A stretch of DNA of 64,000 nucleotides from Leptobrachium leishanense (taxonomy: Eukaryota; Chordata; Amphibia; Anura; Megophryidae), in NCBI GenBank assembly GCA_009667805.1, contig CM019066.1:6882001-6946000 (forward strand). Reading direction: 5' to 3'. Below are positions 22,003-32,558 of this stretch, piece by piece. The translations under genes and the position numbers were made by a program. The notes beneath the pieces were generated by a model. It searched no databases. It was not told the DNA's origin and saw only the letters and a program-made list of their open reading frames with translations. Numbering within the stretch: position 1 is the stretch's first letter; each line of letters starts with the position of its first letter.

Positions 22003-23600
22003 TATAGTGAAAGGTGTTGGAGGCATAGGCGACTCTACAGGGGGGCAAGAGGGGGCAATTGCCCCCCCTAGGTTATTCCTTGCCCCCCCATGTGCCCCCC
22101 CACCAAAAATCATCATCCAGCTTCCCACACTTCTTCGGACCAACGTATCTCCGTAGCTATGCATCGTATATGGATGAACTAGGTGTCATTTGAAAGGGCA
22201 GATTCATGACCATATTCAGTGTGATGTAAAAGTCATAAAACATCAAATAAAAACGTGCACTTAAACGTAAACATTTTCACAGGGTTGAAATGGCTCAGCA
22301 GTGAAATGGTTAATGTTCAGACTATACATTACATTGTGTATTACGTTAGTTTATGCCTTGGTTTAGTTGTATATTAAGGGTTAATGGGCAGGCTTCATCC
22401 CTCACAGTATACATTTGTTTTTTCCTTGATTAATGGCATTTTAGGGGTTAATGGCTACATGCCTCAGTGTATTCATTTCATGTTTTCCCTTGATTAATGG
22501 CATTTTAGGGGTTAAGGGGTAGCTAAATGCCACATTGTTTATTATTTTTATTGCATTTCTCTGGGTTTAAGGCATTTTAGGGGTTATTATGGAAGTTAGA
22601 ATCTAAAGGGTCTAATGATCTGTAGATCCTCTGCTTTCCGTCACATTTCGGGGAATTTATTTTGCAGAAAATAAGGTGAATTTCTCTATTTAGCGAATGG
22701 TCACTATAATTTGCTAAAAGTGGAGTCGCTGAAGCAGTTATCAGCCATTCAGCGGAAACTGCCAAATTGCGTCAAATAAAATATTGAATTTAAGTATCAG
22801 GTTAGTACAACAAAAAGGCATCATTGCATCACATTACTCTGGGGTTTTGTAATCTTATTTATATATATACTTCTTTAGGGCACTATTACCTGGTGTGAGT
22901 TAACCCTTGCGTCGGCGTGATTTTGCGTTAGCGCCAGGTTAATTCAGTTTAGCGCCTGACCAACAGATCGTTTGCCTCCCGCTACAAATGGGAAAAATCA
23001 CTTAGCGCGTCGCTATTAGCGATTTGTACCGCGAGCTTACTGTACTTTCCGCATCCTATACTTAACACGGGGAGTGCTAGATATCTTTACAGATCACTTG
23101 GTGCCAGCACTAAATTTTTTGAGGTGCACTAATTGCAACATTTTACCTACTGCTCAGCCCTGGTGCTAACTCCAAAAAAACTGAAAAAACAGGTCCTCAT
23201 CCAAAATTAACAGGCAATTGAAAGGAATGCAACACAGGTGTTCTCTTGGCCCCATACACCATAGTAATGGATCTGGTCAGCAATGTCGCTGCTGTTGCAG
23301 TCGGCTCTATTATAAATGTATCCTTTATCCACATATATCCTAATTCTAATATATTGCCTAATTTTAAACATTTTATGCTGGGGGCTATTCATAGTATGTA
23401 AGCAGTTGATTATTAGGGTGACTGTGTGGACCATGTTTAAAGGAACACATGGATAAGTCTTGCCCTGAAACATGTATTGTTTATATGCTGTAGCAGGGAA
23501 ATTTTTGTCGCTCAATTGGCCTTCCTTTTGGATCTATTAAATGCAGTGTAATGATTCTACATGCTGCTGGGAGGCATTTATCATGCAATGCCCATCAGCC

Positions 23601-24097
23601 TTAATTATTATTATTATTATTATTATTATTATTTATTTATAAAGCGCCAGCATATTCCGCAGCGCTGTACAATAGGCACAGTACAGACAGGGTTACAATA
23701 CATTGAACAACATTTGACAAACAGTACAGGAGGAGATGAGGCCCTATTCCCGTAGGAACTCACAATCTAGAAGGGTTGGGGTTGGAAACAGGAGGAGAGG
23801 ACTGCAAGGTGAGAGTGGTTGATGGTTGCATCAGTGAGTTGGGTGGTAGGCTTCCCTAAATAGGAATGTTTTCAGGGAGCGTTTGAAGGAAGAGAAGTTA
23901 GGGGAAAGTCTGACAGTACGAGGGAGAGCGTTCCAGAGAGTGGGGGCTGCGCGTGAGAAATCCTGCAGTCTATCATGGGAAGAGGTGATGCGGGGAGAAG
24001 CTAGGCGCAGGTCACTGTTTGACCTTAGGGAGCGGGCTGGGGTGTATTTGGTGATTAGTGAGGACAGGTAGTGGGGCGCTGAGTTAGTGAGGGTTTA
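23601..24097 (-). mobile_element. L2-like LINE 3' fragment in hAT copy 3
   Basis: Minus strand. It starts with an ATT microsatellite and the tail TTTATAAAGCGCCAGCATAT / CCGCAGCGCTGTACAATA, then codes the C-terminal block (LQDFSRAAPTLWNALPRTVR, FKRSLKTFLFREAYH). TTAAT-type sequence occurs at both edges, a possible target duplication. The rest of the LINE is missing. Confidence 0.8.
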
Positions 24098-24372
24098 ATA
24101 TATGTGTGCATCAAAACATGGATGATACGGCCACCGTGGAGGATTTTAATAATGCAGGGGTGAGAGGTTATTCACTGGATGTGTTCATATTCAAGCTTGT
24201 GAGGGCGGGGGATAAGTAAGGTATGGAAAAGAAAAAACGTTCTATCCTGTACACAACCGCATTAGCGCTGGGTCTCAACTTGGGTCTTAGAGTTTCCCTA
24301 GCGTTCGCCAAACGACCTTGTTCATGGACTACTGCAGTCAAGGTGATCTGTTAGTAGGTCGTCAGGCACTAA

Positions 24373-24502
24373 CAGGGTTATTCAGAAAGCGGTGAAAAGC
24401 AGGAGAATGACTGGAGAATGGAAAATTCTAGGTCAAAATAGCCGATTCTTTGACCAAGAATTTTCCATTCTCCAGTCATTCACCTCTCTCTGAATAACCC
24501 TG
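24373..24502. mobile_element. MITE H, short copy in hAT copy 3
   Basis: 130 bp with ends CAGGGTTATTCAGAAAG and CTCTCTGAATAACCCTG; TAA on both sides (24370-24372, 24503-24505). Confidence 0.85.
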
Positions 24503-24925
24503 TAAGTTTTAGCGACTCGCACTAAATTTTTCCTTTAGTGATGCTGTTTTAGCTCACACCAGGTGATAGGGCCCTTACTTTTATTCAGTGGTATGATTTA
24601 GTGGTGAAAATTATTAGTGCCCCCCCAGTTTTGACTGCGGTATCTTCTGTGCCCCCCCTAAATATTGTTCCTAGAGTCGCCACTGGTTGGAGGTGAGTAA
24701 AAACAGGAAATAGAGAGGTACCAGAGTAAATGGTGTAGGTTGCTGCGATATCACATGATCAATTAGTTGGGTATATAACAAATGAAAGCCTTGGGGTGGG
24801 TGGGAGCAAAGTCCAGCTGGATGAGGGTAATGAGCTGGTCTAAGCAAGGGCCTGCTGCAAACACTGACTGAGTATGGGGTGTGTGCTGGAAGAGAAATCA
24901 AGATTGCAAATAGCAATAGAGATAA

Positions 24926-25317
24926 GGCTAGGGTCAGACTAACGCATTTTTCGCAGCGACCGTCAAAAAGTGCGTCCGAACACATTGCCGTACTTTTTCA
25001 CGGATTGCGCGAAAACGGTCATACGATGCGCATTTTTGTGCGTGATTTTTTACGGATCCAAACCAGGAAACTTTGGGTGTCTGGACGTTATGTTGGTCGG
25101 ACATGAGCAGGGTCTGACGTCTCCAAATCACGCACACACGCCGCTAGTGGACGCAGCGGTTCTGCGTTCTCGAAAAAATGCGTTCATTTTCCACTTGCGT
25201 TGCGCAGCCGGACTTTCGTGCGACCGTACTTCGTATATTGGCCGTCATTGCCCGTCATTTGCTGCTAGTGCGGCCGTGATTAAGTGCGCCTAAACGCACG
25301 TTAAAAATTCGCTAGCC
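24926..25317. mobile_element. 392-bp MITE with GGCTAG ends
   Basis: Terminal inverted repeats begin GGCTAGGGTCAGACTAACGC on the left and end GCACGTTAAAAATTCGCTAGCC-like on the right; the first six bases match exactly. TAA flanks both sides (24923-24925, 25318-25320). The interior is CG-rich. It interrupts what appears to be the right half of a MITE H. Confidence 0.7.
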
Positions 25318-25577
25318 TAAATGGGAGAATTTTTCTGGTTTGGCTATTTTGACCTAGAATTTTCCATTCTCCAGTCATTCTCCTGCTCTTCACCGCTCTC
25401 TGAATAACCCTGTCAGGGTTATTCAGAGAGCGGTGAAGAGCAGGAGAATGACTGGAGAATGGAAAATTCTAGGTCAAAATAGCCAAACCAGAAAAATTCT
25501 CCCATTTATCTCACTTTCCAAATCGGCTATTTGGTCTAGAATTTTCCATTCTCCAGTCATTCTCTTGCTTTCACCGC
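25318..25577. mobile_element. Two MITE H sequences head to head
   Basis: 25318-25412 is the right half of the H copy split by LINE A, ending CTGAATAACCCTG. One base later, 25414-25577 is an inverted copy starting CAGGGTTATTCAGAGAGCGG, cut at its right end where a hAT fragment begins. Together they form a hairpin of about 190 bp. Confidence 0.75.
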
Positions 25578-26092
25578 CAAAAAATCAGTAAACTTTTTCT
25601 GCGTGTCCGAAAATGTCTCCTCTTTTCATACAGACTGCCGCCCCAAGCAGTTGTTTATGGATAGATTAAAGGAAAAGCATTTACCGTCATTTGAAATGTC
25701 ATTTTTTGGTTTTTACATATTTCTATACATCCTAGAAATCCGCCACTTCACGGGCAGGTTATGGGACCTCCGAGGCACGATATTTGAAGGAATTTTTCTT
25801 TTTTATTTTTAACCCTTATTTCATGGAAAACTCACTGTCCCTTTAAAAACGTTTTTTTTTTACTTTTTGTCCTTGTTTCCTGTCCCCCAGGGCACTACCC
25901 AGACCCCCATACACCTTTTATGGCAAATATGTAGCATATATGCCCTCTTGGAGGGCACTCTAAAAAACCGAATTTTCAGCCCTATTGACTTGCATGGGGG
26001 TTCGGGTTCGGGTTCGGGCCCGAACAAATGGGAAGTTCGGGTTCGGGCCCGAACCGAACTCGGGGGGTGTTCGGCTCATCCCTAATCACAAT
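25578..26092 (+). mobile_element. hAT family B, 3'-end fragment
   Basis: Matches the right-hand non-coding end of the transposase-bearing element (46850-47305): CAAAAAATCAGTAAAC, GACTGCCGCCCCAAGCAGTT, CCCCCAGGGCACTACC, CATTGACTTGCATGG-like. It ends GGTGTTCGGCTCATCCCTA, the complement of the family's TAGGGATGAGC start. No coding sequence. Confidence 0.75.
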
Positions 26093-26304
26093 GCCAAATG
26101 TTACATACAGTTACAGCACACAACAACATGCAGCATATAGTAAGGCGGCCCCACAGGCTGCCTCAGCAAAAAAAAACACAAGAAAAACCAAATAGCTGAA
26201 CCATATGAAATATGCAATATTAGGGAAAGTACAATGCAAAAAGCAGCCAAAACATAAAGTGGGTCAGTACAAACAGACTCCTGAAAGCCAAGGTACCCCA
26301 ACGC

Positions 26305-27022
26305 TAGGGATGAGCTGATTGTGATTGGTTCGATGTGTTCGGAGTTCGATTCGAACATCGCCAGTTCGTATGTTCGCGAACTTCGAACATTTCCACGTGT
26401 TCGCCGCATGTTTGCCCACAATGGACCACAATGCACTTTTCCACTAGCCTGAAGCTTGTAATTGGCTACAGCCTGCATCTGACAACAGTTTATGTGCAAG
26501 ACAGGTGCAAGACTATGCCAATCACGGCTCAGAGTCCTGATTGGGCAAATTTTGCCCAATCATGGGCTCACAGAGCTAAGTCCCGCAGCACACTATATTA
26601 GGCTTCACACAGCCTTCAGCACGTGTTTTTTGAGAGGAGATTGTTGTTTTAGTGTGTGTTCTTACTGACAGTCTGCCAGCAGCTATTGGGGGGGGGGTCT
26701 CATTTCTACAAAATATCTGGGAATTGTTGTAATTTTTATTTTTAACCCATATTTTATGGAAAACTCACTGTTCCTTTAAAAACGTTTTTTTTAAAAACTT
26801 TTTGTCCTTGTTTCCTGTCCCCCAGGGCACTACCCGGACCCCCATACACCTTTTATGGCAAATATCTTGCATATATGCCCTCTTGGAGTGCACTCTAAAA
26901 TCGAACTTTTGAGTCCCATTGACTTGCATGGAGTTCGGTTCGTGTTCGCGTTCGAACTCGAACTTTTGAAATTGTTCGGGTTCGAATGCGAACCGAACAC
27001 GGGGGTGTTCGGCTCATCCCTA
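26305..27022 (+). mobile_element. hAT family B, internal-deletion derivative
   Basis: A 718-bp element with ends TAGGGATGAGC and GCTCATCCCTA. The left ~430 bp matches 41081-41510 and the right ~290 bp matches about 47075-47305 plus the end seen at 26092. The join is near 26732, at TTGTAATTTTTATTTTTAACCC. It has lost the transposase. I see no clean 8-bp duplication (CCCAACGC versus CGCTTCAG), only ACGCT on both sides. Confidence 0.8.
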
Positions 27023-28384
27023 CGCTTCAGCGATCTATCTAGTATCCCTGTTACATATCCATTAGCTATGGAAATTAATGCTATGGTAATATTAATGTAA
27101 TAGGAATACTAGGCGATAGGTTATAGTATTATTAGGTTTGGAAACCAGCAATTTTTGGATGGTGCAGGAGACATGTATACAGGTATTTTTGCAAAATGTT
27201 TTAGTAAAAATGCAAAACTCTTTCCCAGGGGGCTTCATGGATTCTTGCACCAGGGCCATGAGGTTTCTAGTTACGCCTCTGACATAAAGTGTCTGCTGTC
27301 TCCCCTCCTGATGTGCAACTCAGGTCACTAGTCCATCTGGACACTCCCAAGGGGTACACTACTGGCTGTAACCCCAATAATATAGAACCCTGACACAGGA
27401 TATACAGGCTAGTCTATCAGGCTTAGCCTGCAGGGGTTGCTCAGGGGTCAGCTGTGCATTGCAAATGTATGACACCGTGTGTATGTGTGTTAAATATCAC
27501 ATGGGGTGAGATACAAAGGGAGTGAATGGGCGGCACAAGGAATTCCAACGGAGTAAGGATGAGGCAAAGGGGAAGATTATCCTACAAAAATTACACGTCC
27601 TTCTGGTTACTTCAAAAATAGATGCACTAGAAATGACAAAGAATAAAAAAGAAGTCCTAATTCCGAGGCATCCAAAAGTGACGCTTCACGTCATTTGCAG
27701 AAGCGTTTTTTAGGCGCAATTGAAAAAAGTTTGGCTCCACAGAAACATTTTCAAAGAGCTTTCGGCTTTTATTTTGTCATTGCTCCTGAATCATACCATT
27801 TTCGGACGTTATTGATTTCTAGGGTTGGGGTTAGGAAGCAAGGACAGGTGCACAATGCACAAGAGATGTCCAAGGGAGAAGGGTACAGGCAAGTACAGGA
27901 AAGCAGGGATGGTAATTGGGTGTATAACAGTGGGAAAAGGTCCAAGAGGTAGGGAAGTGACTAGGATAGAAGCACAATAGGAGGGAGTGAAGAGTTGGGG
28001 TGAAAGCGACGAAATGTAGAAAGGTCGTTAAAGAGAGAATAGCACTGAAAGACTTCAAGCAGGAGTAGGCTTGTTACAGTCTTTCCCCAGGGGCCCATAA
28101 ATCCTATCTAGCCCATTCATGTACAACACGGGACAATTTTTTATCAACGCAAATGGGCAGATAAAAAAAAACGAATAGAGATAACATGCCATTGTTGACG
28201 TCAACCCTACATTTGACATGCAGGCGTGTCACAGCCGGTGTAATGATTCCGATGCCTGGGGCTGGATTCTGCGAGTGGAAATAGTTTGAATCTGAAAATG
28301 ACCATTAAATTGTCATAGGACGTACCGTTTTTTTACTCTACACCACTTATGTATCGGAAATGTTTAAATAAAGCATCTAGGTAC
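27023..28384. other. No gene or recognised repeat
   Basis: Apparently single-copy, non-coding sequence. Frames at 27522-27952 have no recognisable motif and unremarkable composition. Confidence 0.5.
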
Positions 28385-28388
28385 TTAA

Positions 28389-28940
28389 AGGAACACTCTA
28401 ATAAAAAATCCCCCCCCCCCCGTTTTTTTACATTAATTTATCCCTATTCCTTTAATAAATAGGTAGGGATCTCTTTTTTTTTTTTAACTGTAATACTTAC
28501 CCTAAACTCCACTTCTTTCCAATGGCGTTTTTTTTTTTTATATACTCACCTCCCTCCTCTTCCGCTCCCATCCTTGTTCCTTTCACTTGGCTAATGGTTT
28601 ACGTGAGAAACGCGCATGCGCGCCTCTCACGTAAGCCAGCCAATCGGCAGGCTTCCTCCTGGCTCCTTCTGCTGAGGATTAGTGTTGCGCGCAAGAGGAT
28701 GTGCGCAACACTAATCCTCAGGCTGCCGCCAGCTACTGCGGCGAGTTGGAGACGTCATCTGAATCCCGCTCTGCTGACTGACAGCTGGGAGGGCGGAGTA
28801 AAGTCCTCCGCCTCTCTCAGCTGTTTTCAGCTTTTTCAGCTGATCTGCTGAGCGGAGGGAGGGGCGACAGGCAGGGGAATACTCAGGGCATCATGACCAC
28901 CTAAAAAAGCTTAGGTGGTCATGTTGCCTAGAGTATCCCT
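28389..28940. mobile_element. piggyBac-like MITE with TTAA target sites
   Basis: 552 bp bounded by TTAA (28385-28388, 28941-28944), with terminal repeats AGGAACACTCTA and TAGAGTATCCCT. Inside is a hairpin (CTGAGGATTAGTGTTGCGCGC / GCGCAACACTAATCCTCAG) at about 28670-28720 and a CGCGCATGCGCG palindrome. Exact TTAA target duplication is the piggyBac hallmark. Confidence 0.8.
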
Positions 28941-29074
28941 TTAACAATTTACTTAAATTTACCGTATTTTTCACTCCATAAGACGCACCTGACCATAAGA
29001 CGCACCTAGTTTTTAGAGGAGGAAAACAGGAAAATAAATATTCTGAAATCAAATAGTGTAATAATGGATATTGC

Positions 29075-29815
29075 CCCAGCTCCTCTCATGGATATACTGC
29101 CCCAGCTCATGGATACTGTCCCCCAGCTCATGGATACTGTCCCCCAGCTCATAGATACTGCCCCAGCTCATGGATACTGTCCCCCAGCTCATGAATACTG
29201 TCCCCCAGCTCATGGATAATGCCCCCCAGCTCATGGTTACTGTCCCCCAGCTCATAGATACTGCCCCCAGCTCATGGATACTGTCCCCCAGCTCATGAAT
29301 ACTGTCCCCCAGCTCATAGATACTGCCCCCAGCTCATGGATACTGTCCCCCAGCTCATGGATACTGCCCCCAGCTCATGGATACTGTCCCCCAGCTCATG
29401 GATACTGCCCCAGCTCATGGATACTGTCCCCCAGCTCATGGATACTGTCCCCCAGCTCATGGATATGCCCCAGCACATGGATACTGTCCCCCAGCTCATG
29501 GATATGCCCCCCAGCTTATGGATATGCCCCAGCACATGGATATGCCCCAGCACATGGATACTGTCCCCCAGCACATGGATACTGTCCCCCAGCTCATGGA
29601 TACTGTCCCCCAGCTCATGGATACTGTCCCCCAGCTCATGGATATTGTCCCCCAGCTCATGGATAATGCCCCAGCTCATGGATATTGCCCCAGCACATGG
29701 ATTTGCCCCAGCTCATGGATATGCCCCAGCTCACTCATGGATGTGCCCCAGCTCGCTCATGGATGTGCCCCAGCTCGCTCATGGATGTGCCCCAGCTCGC
29801 TCATGGATATGCCTC
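29075..29815. repeat. Minisatellite 3, ~21 bp unit (CCAGCTCATGGATACTGTCC)
   Basis: About 34 units of CCCCAGCTCATGGATACTGT with shorter variants. The complement, CATGAGCTGGGG plus ACAGTATC, shares its core with minisatellites 1 and 2 (CATGTGAGCTGGGGGCAAATATACC). Open frames on both strands (SWGTVSM, PPAHGYC) are by-products. Confidence 0.95.
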
Positions 29816-29822
29816 CGCTCAC

Positions 29823-30006
29823 CTGTCGCCGCCACGTTAGGCTCCCTCTGAGCGTGTGTCCGGCGGCAGAAAGCTTGGGCACTCGCCTGGGGGAGCCACG
29901 TGACCGCGATCTCGCGAGATCGCGGTCACGTGGCTCCCCCAGGCGAGTGCCCAAGCTTCCTGCCGCCGGACGCACGCTCAGAGGGAGCCTAACATGGCGG
30001 CGACAG
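29823..30006. repeat. 184-bp near-perfect palindrome
   Basis: Arms of 92 bp meet without a spacer at CTCGCGAG (centre between 29914 and 29915). By eye there are only about three or four mismatched positions. The central 26 bp (GACCGCGATCTC and its mirror) are perfect. It contains an AAGCTT site and CACGTG in both arms. Confidence 0.95.
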
Positions 30007-30153
30007 TTGAGCTGACTCATATCCCTCCAGTGGGTGCGCATTCGCTCCATAAGACGCACCCACTTTTCCCCCCACTTTTTGGGGGGAGAAAAGTGCGTCT
30101 TATGGAGCGAAAAATACGGTACTTAAATCAAACACTTTTCAAATCAGATCAAG

Positions 30154-30666
30154 ATGATGATGAACTCAAAAGAAAAGGATGCTGGGACGGCTTTTAAACA
30201 AGTAGCTTTGAAGTTTCTGGGGAACGAGACAGACCCTAATTACCAAAATATAGTTGAAATTATGTTAAAAATATTTGAAGAACTCGGGTGTAATATGAGT
30301 CTAAAAGGTATATTTTTTACATTAACACCTGAATTTTTTGCTGAAAATCGTGGATCAGTTAGTGAAGAGCAAAGTGAGCGGATCCACCAAGATATTAAAG
30401 AGATGGAAAAACTATATCAAGGCCGTTGGGATGTAAACATGATGGGAGATTACTGCTGGTCTCTCCATCGGGAACATCTGGAAACATTTGCATTAGAGGA
30501 AGAGCTACTTCTGAACTTTTATCGACAAAAGGATGAGAAGATACACAGGGTTATTCAGAGAGAGCAAGATTTTGGGGGCTTTTTTGGAATTAGTGAAATG
30601 AAAACATATTTTAGGTTATTTAATAGTGCAGATACAGATATATCTAACCAGGCAGATACAGTGTGA
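30154..30666 (+). CDS. Transposon-derived-looking conserved domain, open 170-codon frame
   Basis: The start follows an ATGATGATG run. Residues about 30-115 match a domain I have seen many times in uncharacterised cnidarian, arthropod and vertebrate proteins thought to come from transposons: LGCNMSLK, FFAENRGSVSEEQSERIHQD, IKEMEKLYQGRWDVNMM and DYCW. I do not know its function or its element superfamily. The C-terminal ~45 residues look unlike the family, and 19 bases coding HRVIQRE (30546-30564) equal the MITE H terminus. The frame lies just after the element ending at 30120 and just before a P repeat, so it may be part of an element or a pseudo-exon. No stop interrupts it. Confidence 0.6.
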   Translation: MMMNSKEKDAGTAFKQVALKFLGNETDPNYQNIVEIMLKIFEELGCNMSLKGIFFTLTPEFFAENRGSVSEEQSERIHQDIKEMEKLYQGRWDVNMMGDYCWSLHREHLETFALEEELLLNFYRQKDEKIHRVIQREQDFGGFFGISEMKTYFRLFNSADTDISNQADTV

Positions 30667-30689
30667 GTAAATTTACATTCACATTCCAA

Positions 30690-31440
30690 TCATTTACAGG
30701 GTATAAAATTATTTTTTCACATTTTATCATCCAAACCTTTGTGGTTATATATTCTATAGGGAATTCTTGTTTAAAAATGTGAAAAGGGAACCTGTTACTG
30801 TATTCTGAGAAAATACACAATTTTAACCACAAAATTATAAAAATGAAATATTTCCCTTGCATTTTGGAGCACGGTGTTTTATATATGACTATGTATAAAA
30901 CACTGACCTTGCTCCCAGTGTGGGAAATTAAAAGGTGAGTAATGGTAGTGGTATTGCTCATTTTATACGTTACAAATGGACAATGCCATCGCTTTGGAAC
31001 TAAAATTAAATAAAATTTTAAAACTATATATATTTTCTTTTAGATTTTACATGGTCACTTTAGTATCAATGCAAAGGCCAGACTCTGTCCTGTCCAATGA
31101 CAATGTCTCGCTTGAACTTGTGAGTTGTAAAGATTAGAGACGCAGTGGTGCAAAGTCCCCCCGCAATGGTCTTCGCTGCAGTGCAGTGGTCTAGGTTTCT
31201 GAAGTAACAATTTGTAACAATGGATTGTGCCATCACCTCCACACGTGATGGTGACATGAGAAATGAGATGGTTAGCTAATGCAGCATCATTGTTCACTTT
31301 TTTAATTGAAAAGTGAAAAATATTGCTGTTAGAAAAAAAAACTATTTATATTTTATTGTTCATATGTAAAACCATATTTGGTATCATTGGAAAGGTCATG
31401 CTCTGGCCTTTCCAGTGATACCTTACATGAACATGGTGCT
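30690..31440. repeat. Interspersed repeat 'P', longer copy
   Basis: Shares blocks with 1533-1815 (TTTTTCACATTTTATCA, GTGGTTATATATTCTATAGG) and includes the palindrome GGTATCATTGGAAAGGTC / GGCCTTTCCAGTGATACC at about 31379-31421. A weaker version lies at 31050-31105. Small frames here have no motif. Confidence 0.5.
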
Positions 31441-31555
31441 GCTATGGAGCTGGAGATACAGTGGCCCAAGTGCAGACATAGTTATCTTTTCTCTGGGCCT
31501 ATTCTGAGGGATGGGCCTGGAGCTGCTGCTCCATCAGCCCCTATGTTAATCTGGC

Positions 31556-32432
31556 CCTGGTTATTCAAAGAGCTCCGAATTGTGGACAAAAGGTAACCAA
31601 ACACTGAAATTCAGCGTACGGTTACCTTTCCTGGTCATTCGGCTAGTCAGAGAGCAGGCAGTTCGCCAAATGTTGGCGAATTGCCTGCACATATGGTGCC
31701 TGTTCGAGGGCAGTGAATACCCATAAAGAAGCAATGCTTTGTCTATTCAGAGAACACCAAACAGCTGAGAAAGGTTGCCGAAATGCCCTCCCATTCGGTG
31801 GTTTCATTTGACAGGTTTATTCAGGAGAATCCCATAGCCTTCAATGTTAAAAATATTCCTGTTTTAATTCAATATCTAATAAACTGTTTATTATTATATT
31901 CTGCAGTAAAAAGTTTCTTTATTTTTAGATTTTTCAGGATCTTTTAGGCATTTTTCGGGATTCTTTTGCAATTTTCTTTTCTGTTTTTTTAAATAGTTTT
32001 TTCTTTTTTCTGTAACGGCCCTTTTTATTATCATTCCCTGGACCCCATATGTAAATTTCAGACATTTTCGCTCAGTAGTTTCTTTGCAAACAGCGTTTCA
32101 CTTTTCAAACATTCAAGCGTACTGTTTTTTTTTTTCTTCACTCCATTCGTCTGCGGTGTCGAGTTTTTCCAGCTGCTGCTCTGCGCTCTGATCAGCTCCT
32201 GCTCGGGTTTCTCTGGCGTGTTCGGCAGGGGGGTTAATCCATATGTTTTCGCCGGGTTTTGCGGTGAGTGTTCAGCGGGTATGCGGCTGCTTTTCCCTGC
32301 ACTACGACCCTGTGGTGCTTGCTGAATACACCGCAGGGTCACTGAAATGGGATCGCCAAATCGTACCGAATTGAAGAGAAGGAAAAGTCACCAAACGTGC
32401 GGTGGCTTTTCGATTCTCTTTGAATAACCCTG
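31556..32432. mobile_element. Long non-autonomous element with H-type termini, copy 2
   Basis: Resembles 16382-17244 throughout (GTTTATTCAGGAGAATCCCA, TTTTAATTCAATATCTAATA, TGCTTGCTGAATACACCGCA). The right end is CTCTTTGAATAACCCTG; the left end is mutated (CTGGTTATTCAAAGAG). Confidence 0.75.
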
Positions 32433-32457
32433 TAAGTCAAAATAATCAAACTACAAA

Positions 32458-32558
32458 CATTCTCCCATTTATCTCACTTTCCAAATTGGCTGTTTTGATC
32501 TAGAATTTTCCATTCTCCAGTCATTCTCCTGCTTTTCACCTCTCTCTGAATAACCCTG
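32458..32558. mobile_element. MITE H, right half
   Basis: TTCTCCCATTTATCTCACTT through to CTCTCTGAATAACCCTG. The left half is missing. Confidence 0.7.

Larger units (their letters stand above)
22024..24685 (-). mobile_element. Large non-autonomous hAT element, family A, copy 3
   Basis: Ends CATAGGCGACTCTAC and CTAGAGTCGCCACTG lie in reverse relative to copies 1 and 2. The flanking 8-mers are GTTGGAGG on both sides (22016-22023, 24686-24693). It sits in the LINE A leader. Later insertions inside it are an L2-like piece (23601-24097) and a MITE H (24373-24502). Confidence 0.9.
18612..24917 (-). mobile_element. LINE A, long copy interrupted by hAT copy 3
   Basis: An APE-type non-LTR retrotransposon on the minus strand. 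Its TTATTTATTTTTATTTATAAA tail is at the left and its ORF spans 18802-22002. The leader is cut by the hAT element at 22024-24685, whose 8-bp duplication marks the insertion, and resumes at 24694 to about 24917. GAGAT at 18607-18611 and AGAGAT near 24918 suggest the LINE's own target duplication inside a MITE H. Confidence 0.85.
28961..30120. mobile_element. Element with ACCGTATTTTTC ends carrying a minisatellite and a palindrome
   Basis: 1160 bp. Ends are ACCGTATTTTTCACTCCATA and its complement TATGGAGCGAAAAATACGGT; the subterminal AAGACGCACC recurs on both sides. The 8-mer ACTTAAAT is found at 28951-28958 and 30121-30128, with two extra T's on the left, which suggests a hAT-style duplication. 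The interior is minisatellite 3 followed by a 184-bp palindrome. No transposase. Confidence 0.75.

Noticed and set aside
29274..30059. Proline-rich frames on both strands
   Set aside because: Produced by minisatellite 3 and the palindrome; the two strands give mirror frames.
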